This document shows positions 1-6,382 of a stretch of DNA of 32,683 nucleotides, piece by piece; the first letter of the stretch is position 1; each line of letters opens with the position of its first letter. The DNA lies in assembly GCA_027449645.1 (NCBI GenBank), contig DAIDLF010000030.1, forward strand, positions 1 through 32,683, read 5' to 3'. The translations under genes and the position numbers were made by a program. The notes under the pieces are model-generated. The model was not told the origin of the DNA, made no database searches, and was given only the letters and a program-made list of their open reading frames with translations. The stretch is from Candidatus Parcubacteria bacterium (GTDB taxonomy: Bacteria; Patescibacteriota; Minisyncoccia; UBA6257; 2-01-FULL-56-20).

Positions 1-26
1 AGCCCGCCAAAAAACGACTCTACGAT

Positions 27-320
27 TCATTTCCTGGAATACGGCCATTGGAGCGGCCCATTTTGGATCTTCCACGCAAAGTACGTCATGCATGCCATCG
101 CACAGGGAAATGCGATGATCGGGCCGCAGTACCACAGCGCCTGCGTCCACCAGGCGCCACGGAAGCACCATAGCGGATGTTCCGCATAGCATGGGATCCA
201 CCACACGGCCCACAGGAATGGGGCAACGAGAAAGACCGCCACAGAAACAAAAAGCAGGCGGCCGGCGGTTATTTTTGGCAACATCAACCTCACGGGAAGA
301 CCTCCAGGATGTTTCTCCAT
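27..320 (-). CDS. Small membrane protein of unknown function (97 aa)
   Basis: I do not recognise the family. The product has two or three hydrophobic stretches (about residues 18-40 and 56-80), is rich in Trp, and has Cys residues around the second stretch, so it is probably an inner-membrane protein. The gene is supported by a strong promoter (TTGACA, 16-nt spacer, TACAAT) just downstream of hisS that reads into it after a leader of about 105 nt. I chose the ATG at 320. A TTG directly before it and an in-frame ATG at 287, preceded by GAGG, are alternatives. The stop is TGA. The long leader holds an AAAGGAGGG stretch, but no usable start codon follows it. The gene is real with moderate confidence and its function is unknown. 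Confidence 0.55.
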   Translation of the reverse strand: MEKHPGGLPVRLMLPKITAGRLLFVSVAVFLVAPFLWAVWWIPCYAEHPLWCFRGAWWTQALWYCGPIIAFPCAMACMTYFAWKIQNGPLQWPYSRK

Positions 321-430
321 CAATTGCGATCCTACGCGTGGAGAAAGCCCCTTGAAAAACGAACGACGCCGTCCCTCCTTTCACAAAAGGCTGTCTCCAC
401 AGGAATACGCAAGATGAAAATGCTGAAATT

Positions 431-458
431 ATTGTATCCCCTCCCGCGGCGCTGTCAA
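431..458 (-). promoter_or_regulatory. Sigma70-type promoter for the small membrane protein gene
   Basis: On the minus strand, TTGACA (453-458) is separated by 16 nt from TACAAT (431-436). It overlaps the hisS 3' end only marginally and points at the 97-aa gene. Confidence 0.7.
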
Positions 459-460
459 TG

Positions 461-1789
461 CTATTTCGCCGCCATCCTCCGCTTGATCTCATCCGGCAGC
501 TTGTCCACCGGCACCGCTTCCTGGGCGCCGCTCGTAAGGTCGCGGACGATCACGGTATTCTCGTAAATCTCCTTCTGCCCCAAGATGAGCGCAAGGCCGA
601 TCCCCTCCTTGTCGGCGGTCTTCAGCTGGGCCTTCAGCGAATCTTTGGCGAGCGACTCCACGACAATGATGCCCTTGTTGCGAAGGCTCTTGAGGAGCGA
701 GAACGATTTTTTCTTGGCAAGTTCTCCGGCATGCGCGAGGAATACCCGCGAGGCGCGCGTCTTGCTCGCAAATACGATCTCCTTGGCGCGCAGGGCGGCG
801 ATCAGGCGTTCCGCACCGGCCGCACCCCCGACGGCAGGCGTGAGATGGCCGCCGATCGTCTCCATGAGGTAATCGTAACGGCCGCCGGCCGCAAGGGCGC
901 CAAGCTCGGCTTCCCCGCCGTCGGCATAGATCTCGAATACGGTGCGGCTGTAGTAATCCAAGCCGCGCACCAGGTGATGGTCCAACGCATACGGGATCTT
1001 CACCTCGTCCAGATACTCCAGCACGCCTTTGAAGTGCGTGCTGCACATCGAGCAGATCTTGTCGAGGAAATTCGGCGCGCCGTCCTTGAGCGCGATGCAC
1101 TTCGGCTCTTTGCAGTCGAGGAGGCGCAGGGGGTTCGTATCCAGGCGCCGCGCGCAATCCTCGCACAATTCCTTCGCGTGCCCTTTATAGTAGGCAGTAA
1201 GCTGTTTCTTGTAGATCGGGCGGCATACGCGGCATCCGATGGAATTCACCTTCACGGTCGGATTCTTGATCTTGATCTCATTCAGAAGGTCGAAGAAGAT
1301 GGCGATGATCTCGGCGTCGTAGATGGGATCGTTCACGCCGCCCAGGGTCTCAAAATCTATCTGCGTAAACTGGCGCAGGCGTCCGAGCTGGGGGCGCTCG
1401 TGGCGGAAGATCGGCCCCATGGTGAAAAGCTTCTGCGGCTGGCCGAGCCGGGACATGCCGTTCTGGAGATAGGCCCTGCAGATGCCCGGCGTATACTCCG
1501 GCCGGAGCGCGAGGAGGTCCCCGCCTTTGGTGCGCAGGGTGTACATCTCCTTCTGCACCACATCGCTCTCCTCCCCCGAGGTCTTGTTGTAAAGATCCGC
1601 AAACTCCATCACGGGGGGTTCAAGGCGCGAGAACCCGTACGCGGCGGAGATCGACTTCACGGTCCCGGCGATCTTTTCCCAATACGGCTCGTCCACAGGC
1701 AGGATATCGTGCATCCCTTTCACGGATTGGAACGTGCGCGTCTGGGTCTCTTTGGGCTTCTCGTTCTCCTGTTTTGCCTGTGATGGCAT
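461..1789 (-). CDS. hisS: Histidyl-tRNA synthetase
   Basis: Class II aminoacyl-tRNA synthetase that charges tRNA-His in the cytoplasm. The 442-aa product has the family signatures in order: the N-terminal VKGMHDILP, class II motif 2 (GPIFRHERPQ), the histidine-binding LVRGLDYYSRTVFE segment, motif 3 (AAGGRYDYL), and a C-terminal anticodon-binding domain. A cysteine-rich insertion (CRVC, CEDC, CKEPKC, CSMC) sits before the RGLDYY motif, as in many bacterial HisRS. Length is normal. An upstream reading-frame extension to 1906 runs antisense through lepB sequence; the ATG at 1789 fits the family N-terminus and lies 14 nt after the lepB stop. It is probably co-transcribed with lepB. No clear Shine-Dalgarno sequence is visible. 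Confidence 0.97.
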   Translation of the reverse strand: MPSQAKQENEKPKETQTRTFQSVKGMHDILPVDEPYWEKIAGTVKSISAAYGFSRLEPPVMEFADLYNKTSGEESDVVQKEMYTLRTKGGDLLALRPEYTPGICRAYLQNGMSRLGQPQKLFTMGPIFRHERPQLGRLRQFTQIDFETLGGVNDPIYDAEIIAIFFDLLNEIKIKNPTVKVNSIGCRVCRPIYKKQLTAYYKGHAKELCEDCARRLDTNPLRLLDCKEPKCIALKDGAPNFLDKICSMCSTHFKGVLEYLDEVKIPYALDHHLVRGLDYYSRTVFEIYADGGEAELGALAAGGRYDYLMETIGGHLTPAVGGAAGAERLIAALRAKEIVFASKTRASRVFLAHAGELAKKKSFSLLKSLRNKGIIVVESLAKDSLKAQLKTADKEGIGLALILGQKEIYENTVIVRDLTSGAQEAVPVDKLPDEIKRRMAAK

Positions 1790-1803
1790 GGTGATGATAA
1801 AGA

Positions 1804-2358
1804 TTAAGTGGTATAGGACGGCGTACCGAAGAGCTTCAGCGCCGAGAGCGGCCAAAGCCTGACCCGCACGATGCCCACAATGTCCTTGGCCGGGAGCGGC
1901 CCCCACATGCGGGAATCGTAGCTCACGCTGCGGTTGTCGCCAAGCATCATGTAGGAGCTGGACGAGAGGGTCCAGGTGCCGTCGTCGCCCGTCACCGTAC
2001 CGGCAGGCAGATAGCCCTCGTTGAGCACGAAACCGTCGGGATGCTGGGCATTCTTGATGGTGATCGTATCGTTCTTGATGATGACCGTCTCGCCCGGAAG
2101 GCCGATGATGCGCTTGATGAGGTAGGTGGAGTAGTCGCTCACGTCATGGAATACCACCACCTCGCCGCGCTCCGGCGGACGGATATGATAGGTGAGCTCG
2201 TCAGTGAGCACATAGTCCCCGTTCGAGAACGTGGGATACATGCTGCTGCCATCCACGAGGAACGGCTGGACGAGGAATGTCCGCACGACGAACACCACGC
2301 CAATGGCAATCACCGCAATTTCCAGGACTTCCAGCAGGGAGGCGAAAAATTTTCTCAT
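1804..2358 (-). CDS. lepB: Signal peptidase I
   Basis: Membrane-bound serine protease that removes signal peptides from exported proteins, of which this window encodes many. The 184-aa product has one N-terminal membrane segment (about residues 10-30), the catalytic serine motif GSSMYPTF (Ser39), the catalytic lysine in LIKRIIGLPGE (Lys82), and the GDNRSVSYDSRMWG box. The Ser/Lys dyad is complete. In-frame ATGs at 2391 and 2412 are excluded because they lie in or upstream of the TATAAT box at 2390-2395. The ATG at 2358 gives a leader of about 25 nt and the expected N-terminus (MRKFF). hisS follows 14 nt downstream, which suggests a two-gene operon. Confidence 0.95.
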   Translation of the reverse strand: MRKFFASLLEVLEIAVIAIGVVFVVRTFLVQPFLVDGSSMYPTFSNGDYVLTDELTYHIRPPERGEVVVFHDVSDYSTYLIKRIIGLPGETVIIKNDTITIKNAQHPDGFVLNEGYLPAGTVTGDDGTWTLSSSSYMMLGDNRSVSYDSRMWGPLPAKDIVGIVRVRLWPLSALKLFGTPSYTT

Positions 2359-2389
2359 AGATGGCTTGTGCGGACGCAAATGTCTCCTC

Positions 2390-2419
2390 ATTATAGAGAA
2401 AATGGCATACAATAATCAA
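2390..2419 (-). promoter_or_regulatory. lepB-hisS promoter
   Basis: Minus strand: TTGATT (2414-2419), 18-nt spacer, TATAAT (2390-2395). It lies back to back with the pth start and overlaps the proposed pth -10 box. It fixes the lepB start at 2358. Confidence 0.75.
2408..2413 (+). promoter_or_regulatory. Proposed pth -10 box (leaderless or nearly leaderless)
   Basis: TACAAT ends 8 nt before the pth ATG, in line with the -10 placement seen at many other genes here. No good -35 is visible and it overlaps the lepB promoter spacer, so initiation in the two directions may be mutually exclusive. Confidence 0.45.
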
Positions 2420-2421
2420 GT

Positions 2422-2955
2422 ATGGACCAGACGCTCGTCATAGGACTCGGCAATCCCGACCCGGCGCTTGAGCGCACGTACCACAATGTGGGGGCGCTCG
2501 CCGTGGCATGGATCGCGGAACATCGCACGGCACACGGCGCCAGGCCGGAGTTCCGTCCCTACAAGAACCTCTTTGCCTCCTGCACCATCGAGGGGATCAT
2601 CCTCATGCGGCCGCTCGTCTACATGAACGAATCCGGCAGGGCGGTCAAAGAGGCATTGAAGGTGTTTTCCCTCGGCCCGGCGGATATCGCGGTCATCCAC
2701 GATGACAGCGACCTTGCGATCGGCAGCTGGAAACGGACCCTCAAGGGCCGCTCGGGAGGGCATAAGGGCATCCAATCGATCATCGATCACCTTGGCACCG
2801 ACGAATTCGCGCGCGTGAAGATCGGCATCCGCGAGCAGGAGGAATCCCCCAGGAAAAAAGCCGGCGAATTTGTGCTCTCCCCGGTGAAGGCCCGGGACCT
2901 GGATGCGCTTGAAGGCGTATTCAAAGCTATTGCGGAAAGCCTGAAACCCGTTTAG
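2422..2955 (+). CDS. pth: Peptidyl-tRNA hydrolase
   Basis: Recycles peptidyl-tRNA by cleaving the ester bond between peptide and tRNA. The 177-aa product matches bacterial Pth along its length: VIGLGNPDPALERTYHNVG at the N-terminus (catalytic His in YHNVG), MNESG, the HDDSDL segment with the catalytic Asp, and GGHKGI. In E. coli the last motif reads GGHNGL, so a Lys replaces the usual substrate-contacting Asn. Its first bases lie immediately beside the divergent lepB promoter. Its TAG stop overlaps the TAA stop of the convergent pilMN gene by two bases (TTAG), so no terminator fits between them. The start is the only ATG that gives the family N-terminus. Confidence 0.96.
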   Translation: MDQTLVIGLGNPDPALERTYHNVGALAVAWIAEHRTAHGARPEFRPYKNLFASCTIEGIILMRPLVYMNESGRAVKEALKVFSLGPADIAVIHDDSDLAIGSWKRTLKGRSGGHKGIQSIIDHLGTDEFARVKIGIREQEESPRKKAGEFVLSPVKARDLDALEGVFKAIAESLKPV

Positions 2956-4472
2956 AACTTCACCTCCGAGAGCGGAAGTGAAAGGGAGAACGTATATCCC
3001 CCGGCATTGTCCGGCTGGATATCCGCGAGCGAAAGGACCACGGCCCCGAAATGGCTGTCGCCCTGGAGCGCGTTTTTGAAAGCGACAATGCTCGCGGCCG
3101 ACCGCGCGTCCCCAGAGACCACGACCGGAGCGCCGGCGGCCTGGAAGGCAATATGGTTCACGGTGATGGCGTTCGCCGCGGCAAGCCCGTTCACGTCGGC
3201 GATGAGACGATACGAGGTGCTGATCTCGCCCTCTGCGGCGGCGATCAGCGAGACCTGCTGGTTGAATGCGGTAGATGACGCCTCGAGCGCGGCGGCCTCC
3301 TGCATGGCCGCGCCATGCTGGACGAATGCCGGCTGGGACTCGATGCTCTTTTTGGTGTCCACCAGGAAATAATCGGCGACCACAAGCACCGCGACCAGGA
3401 GAAGGAGTACGGCAGGGACAAGCACCTGCCACAACATAAGGAAGCCCACCATCTGCTCCTCATAGAACGTATCCATCGCGCTGGAGCCGGAAAGATTGAT
3501 CTCGCCGCCCTTCCCGCCCATGCCCCGCAGGCCGCAGCCGAACGCCACGAACCATTCGGGCAAGATCTCCTGCGTGCCCACCGCGAAGGTAAGCGGACTC
3601 ACCGGAAGCGCGAGCACATCCGCCACGGCGGCAGTAGCCTCGTCGCCAAACGCGGCGGCGGAAAGGACCACGCCGGACAGCGCGTCCGACCAGTGCTGGG
3701 CATAGAAATTCGCCACCTGGCGCAAACTCGATTCCAGCATCGCCCGGAAACGCTCCGCGGAAACCTCCCCTTTCTCGTCCGCAACCTCGGTCCACAGGTT
3801 GGCATATTCAAAATACAGCTTTCCGTTGCGGACAATAAGGAAATCGATGCCGATATTGTCGATATTGAGGAGGAGCAGGGGCTTCGCCGTATCAATGCCG
3901 GAGCCTTCTTCCCGCAGGATGCGCGCGAGCGCGAGCGCCCGGGATTCGACGCTCACCGTCACGAACCCGGCGGCATAGAGCGCCTGGGTCATCTCGTCCA
4001 CCGTGGCCTTGTCCACGAATGCCGCAGAGACCTCGGAGCGCAGATTGACCTCATCCCGCCCAAGGACCTGCCATCCGAAATAAGCCTGCTTGATATCCAC
4101 CGGCGACGCCATCTGGACATTGAGGTCGATGGCCTTGTCGAGGTCCTTCCCCTCCATCATCGGGAGCGTGAAGGTCTGGCTGTAAATGCTCACCGAAGAA
4201 AGCGACACCGCCACATTGATCATTTTTTTCTTGCGGCGCATCCCGGAAATCCGCATCCTGAGCTCTTCCAGGGCCGCAGCGAAGGCCGCCGCATCCTTGA
4301 TCCTCCCCTTCTCCAAAACCCCGGGCGCGAGGCGGACCGCCTCCATGCGCCATCCCTTTTTGTCGGCGCGCGCCATGCGCAATACCTGGTCGCTCACCTC
4401 AAGCCCTGCCGCGGTCGCGCGGATGCGGAGCAGGGAGAGAAACTTTTGAAAATATGCCTTAAGGATCGCCAT
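2952..4472 (-). CDS. pilM: Type IV pilus assembly protein, PilM-PilN fusion
   Basis: Inner-membrane alignment component of the type IV pilus. Residues about 15-330 look like the actin-like PilM domain (LEVSDQVLRMARA near the start, a VVLSAAAFGD segment, WFVAFGCGLRGM near the end). After a short linker come one membrane segment (about 343-370) and a PilN-like periplasmic part: an Ala/Gln-rich probable coiled coil, then a small alpha/beta domain ending in a beta hairpin. In most bacteria PilM and PilN are separate proteins that bind each other, so this is a fusion. The nucleotide-binding loops look degenerate: the usual DIGS-like loop reads VSDQ and the second loop reads NIDNIG. The ATG at 4472 overlaps the stop of the upstream gene as TAATG, which suggests translational coupling; an ATG at 4490 is possible. 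The 506-aa size fits PilM plus PilN. Confidence 0.85.
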   Translation of the reverse strand: MAILKAYFQKFLSLLRIRATAAGLEVSDQVLRMARADKKGWRMEAVRLAPGVLEKGRIKDAAAFAAALEELRMRISGMRRKKKMINVAVSLSSVSIYSQTFTLPMMEGKDLDKAIDLNVQMASPVDIKQAYFGWQVLGRDEVNLRSEVSAAFVDKATVDEMTQALYAAGFVTVSVESRALALARILREEGSGIDTAKPLLLLNIDNIGIDFLIVRNGKLYFEYANLWTEVADEKGEVSAERFRAMLESSLRQVANFYAQHWSDALSGVVLSAAAFGDEATAAVADVLALPVSPLTFAVGTQEILPEWFVAFGCGLRGMGGKGGEINLSGSSAMDTFYEEQMVGFLMLWQVLVPAVLLLLVAVLVVADYFLVDTKKSIESQPAFVQHGAAMQEAAALEASSTAFNQQVSLIAAAEGEISTSYRLIADVNGLAAANAITVNHIAFQAAGAPVVVSGDARSAASIVAFKNALQGDSHFGAVVLSLADIQPDNAGGYTFSLSLPLSEVKF

Positions 4473-4897
4473 TATTGGATTTGGTTCCATGACACCACGT
4501 TTATCTGGCCCGTATTCGGATCCTCCGAAACCACGACCTGGATCTTCTTGGTATGCCCGAGGAACGTGGAGACCGAGACGATGGTCGCCTGGCCCGCCGA
4601 AGGCAGGCCTTGCGTCACCGTCACTGTGGCCGTCGCGCTCCCCGTGGATACCGTATAGGGGTTGCTCATGGTGCTGTTCTGCGGAAATTGCGCGTTGCGG
4701 TTCAGTTCAAGAAGGGCGTCCTCCACCCCTGCGGTCGCCGCCGACTGGGCGGTGAAGGCCGACGACGTCCCATAGCCCGTATCCGCAGAGGAAAGCGCGA
4801 AGAATGCGATCAAAAGCCCGATAATGGCGACAATGCCGCCGATGAAGAATACCAGCGTCAGAAACACCTGTCCTTGCCGGGTGATGCGTCGTGCCAC
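4472..4897 (-). CDS. PilX-like minor pilin or pilus-associated membrane protein
   Basis: Small exported protein (141 aa from a GTG start) with one hydrophobic N-terminal helix preceded by RQGQVFLTLVFF. This resembles a class III leader with Gly before the hydrophobic stretch, although the usual Glu at mature position 5 is absent, as in some PilX/GspK-type minor pilins. A Ser/Thr-rich segment and a small beta-rich domain follow. I chose GTG at 4897 because TATACT (4904-4909) ends 6 nt upstream, the spacing found for other genes here; an in-frame ATG at 4933 would lie upstream of that -10 box. Its stop overlaps the pilMN start (TAATG), so the pair forms a coupled operon. The function is inferred from the N-terminus and its neighbour. 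Confidence 0.65.
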   Translation of the reverse strand: MARRITRQGQVFLTLVFFIGGIVAIIGLLIAFFALSSADTGYGTSSAFTAQSAATAGVEDALLELNRNAQFPQNSTMSNPYTVSTGSATATVTVTQGLPSAGQATIVSVSTFLGHTKKIQVVVSEDPNTGQINVVSWNQIQ

Positions 4898-4903
4898 TTT
4901 ATC

Positions 4904-4933
4904 AGTATACCTTTTTTCTGCCCTGCCCGCCAA
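4904..4933 (-). promoter_or_regulatory. Promoter for the pilX-like/pilMN operon
   Basis: Minus strand: TTGGCG (4928-4933), 18-nt spacer, TATACT (4904-4909), then 6 nt to a GTG start. The -35 lies inside the hairpin at 4920-4951. Confidence 0.55.
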
Positions 4934-4951
4934 AGACGGCGGCGGCAGGGC
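4920..4951. repeat. GC-rich inverted repeat between divergent promoters
   Basis: GCCCTGCC (4920-4927) pairs with GGCAGGGC (4944-4951), and CGCC (4928-4931) with GGCG (4938-4941), leaving a 2-nt bulge and an AAAGAC loop. No T-run follows on either strand in the right position, so it is not a standard terminator. It covers the -35 of the pilX-like promoter. It could be an operator, a REP-like element or chance. Confidence 0.5.
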
Positions 4952-4973
4952 GACTGCAGGACGGCGGGAAAAA

Positions 4974-5002
4974 TTGACTTAACCCTCAAAAAATAGTATA
5001 AC
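4974..5002 (+). promoter_or_regulatory. Consensus promoter for the lipoprotein gene
   Basis: TTGACT (4974-4979), 17-nt spacer, TATAAC (4997-5002). It gives a leader of about 100 nt. The leader ends with a hairpin (GGCCA 5073-5077 with TGGCC 5090-5094) just before the Shine-Dalgarno GGAG at 5097-5100. Confidence 0.75.
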
Positions 5003-5107
5003 ATAGCCAGCAAGACCGCATTGATATTCAAGGCGAGCCGGACAAATGATCGTTCGACAGCCCACCATAAGAGGCCAGCTAAAGGGCGTTGGCCACGGAG
5101 AGCAACC

Positions 5108-6295
5108 ATGAAATACGAACGTTTCGTGGCCAGGTTTATTCCCCTGGCCTTTGTCGCGTGTCTCGCCGCCTGCGGCGGGACGGGAGGCTCCAACAACCCC
5201 AACCCCACGCCTACTCCCACACCCACGCCGGGAAAGGTCACGGTGACCTGTCCCGCACGGGTCCACGTCGGCGTGGATCCCAAGGTCGTCACCATGGCGC
5301 AAACAAGCTACCAGTGCACCGCCTCCGAGGCGGTCACGTGGAGCGTGAGCGATGCCTCGCTTGCCGCCATTGGTTCCACCGGGATCATCACCCCAACCAG
5401 CAACCCCGTATCGGATAGCGCAAGCGTCACCGTCACGGCAACGCCGACCTCCGGCAATGATACCGCCGGGACGGCCACGGTGAAGGTGGTGGACTGGATC
5501 GCCTACAACCAGTTCGCCCGCGACGCGCAGAACAACAGCATCGTGTACAACCGCATCATCAACGCGGATGGCAACGGCGGCGCCACCGTCCTCACCGACG
5601 GCTCGGCGTTTCCCACCTGGCTTCCGGACCATCTCTCGCTGATCTCAGAACCTGATTCGAAAGATTCGGAATTTGAGATCTTCACCACGGGGGGCGGCGC
5701 GAATGACGGGAAGGTGATTTCCACCATCCACATCCCGAGCGTCTCCGGCGCAAGCGGCTTCACCGTCTCGCCGGACGGCAAAACGGTGCTTTTCAGGGCC
5801 ATGAACCCCACCACGCGGGGATTTGGGTACTACACCATCCACGTGGACGGCACAGGGCTCGTGGGACCGCTCTACGAAGCGGCACCCGTGCTGGGGGGCA
5901 GCGAGATCCTGATCGGCAAGCCGCATTGGTCGCCGGACGGGAAACGCATTGTCCACGTTCGCCTCACCTTCACCGGCACGGGCGGACAGACCACTGAAAT
6001 ATGGACCATGAACGCGGATGGCAGCAATGCCCTCCAAGTCACGTCCGATGGAGGTACGGACAACGACCCGGCCTACCTCAATGCAAACACCATCATTTTT
6101 GATGGGAGCCAGGGAATCTGCACTATTCCGACAGCCGGCGGCGCAGAGACGTTCCTGGTGAACGGCCTGATCCCAACCCCCGCGCCAAGCGGGACATGGT
6201 TCGCTTACCTCACGAGTTCAGGCACCGTCCGCGCCATGCAGGCCAACGGCGCCGGCGACCATCTCGTGGATTCGGGCAGCAACCCTTCGTGGTAG
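5108..6295 (+). CDS. Lipoprotein with Ig-like domain and TolB-like beta-propeller
   Basis: Predicted secreted lipoprotein of 395 aa. It has a signal peptide with lipobox LAAC (Cys22), a PT-repeat linker, a bacterial Ig-like (Big2-type) domain over about residues 45-135, and then WD40/TolB-like blades with the typical VSPDGKTVLF and WSPDGKRIVH motifs and IWTMNADGSN. Such propellers usually bind proteins or glycans at the cell surface; the ligand here is unknown. The ATG at 5108 is preceded by GGAGAG with 7-nt spacing and gives a clean lipoprotein signal, so upstream in-frame codons from 5021 are excluded. The gene stands alone between a consensus promoter and a strong terminator. It is one of only two genes here with a clear Shine-Dalgarno sequence and a long-spaced promoter. 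Confidence 0.85.
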   Translation: MKYERFVARFIPLAFVACLAACGGTGGSNNPNPTPTPTPTPGKVTVTCPARVHVGVDPKVVTMAQTSYQCTASEAVTWSVSDASLAAIGSTGIITPTSNPVSDSASVTVTATPTSGNDTAGTATVKVVDWIAYNQFARDAQNNSIVYNRIINADGNGGATVLTDGSAFPTWLPDHLSLISEPDSKDSEFEIFTTGGGANDGKVISTIHIPSVSGASGFTVSPDGKTVLFRAMNPTTRGFGYYTIHVDGTGLVGPLYEAAPVLGGSEILIGKPHWSPDGKRIVHVRLTFTGTGGQTTEIWTMNADGSNALQVTSDGGTDNDPAYLNANTIIFDGSQGICTIPTAGGAETFLVNGLIPTPAPSGTWFAYLTSSGTVRAMQANGAGDHLVDSGSNPSW

Positions 6296-6318
6296 GCCGC
6301 CCTGGGTCCGCAATCACA

Positions 6319-6360
6319 CAGCCCATCTTTCCGCAAGGAGAGATGGGCTGGATTTTTTAT
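6319..6360 (+). terminator. Rho-independent terminator after the lipoprotein gene
   Basis: A 10-bp stem CAGCCCATCT/AGATGGGCTG (6319-6328 with 6341-6350), extended inside by TCC/GGA pairs, is followed by GATTTTTTAT. No matching T-run exists on the minus strand, so it acts only for the plus-strand gene. Confidence 0.9.
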
Positions 6361-6382
6361 CCTATTTTCCGGCGCGGAAACC

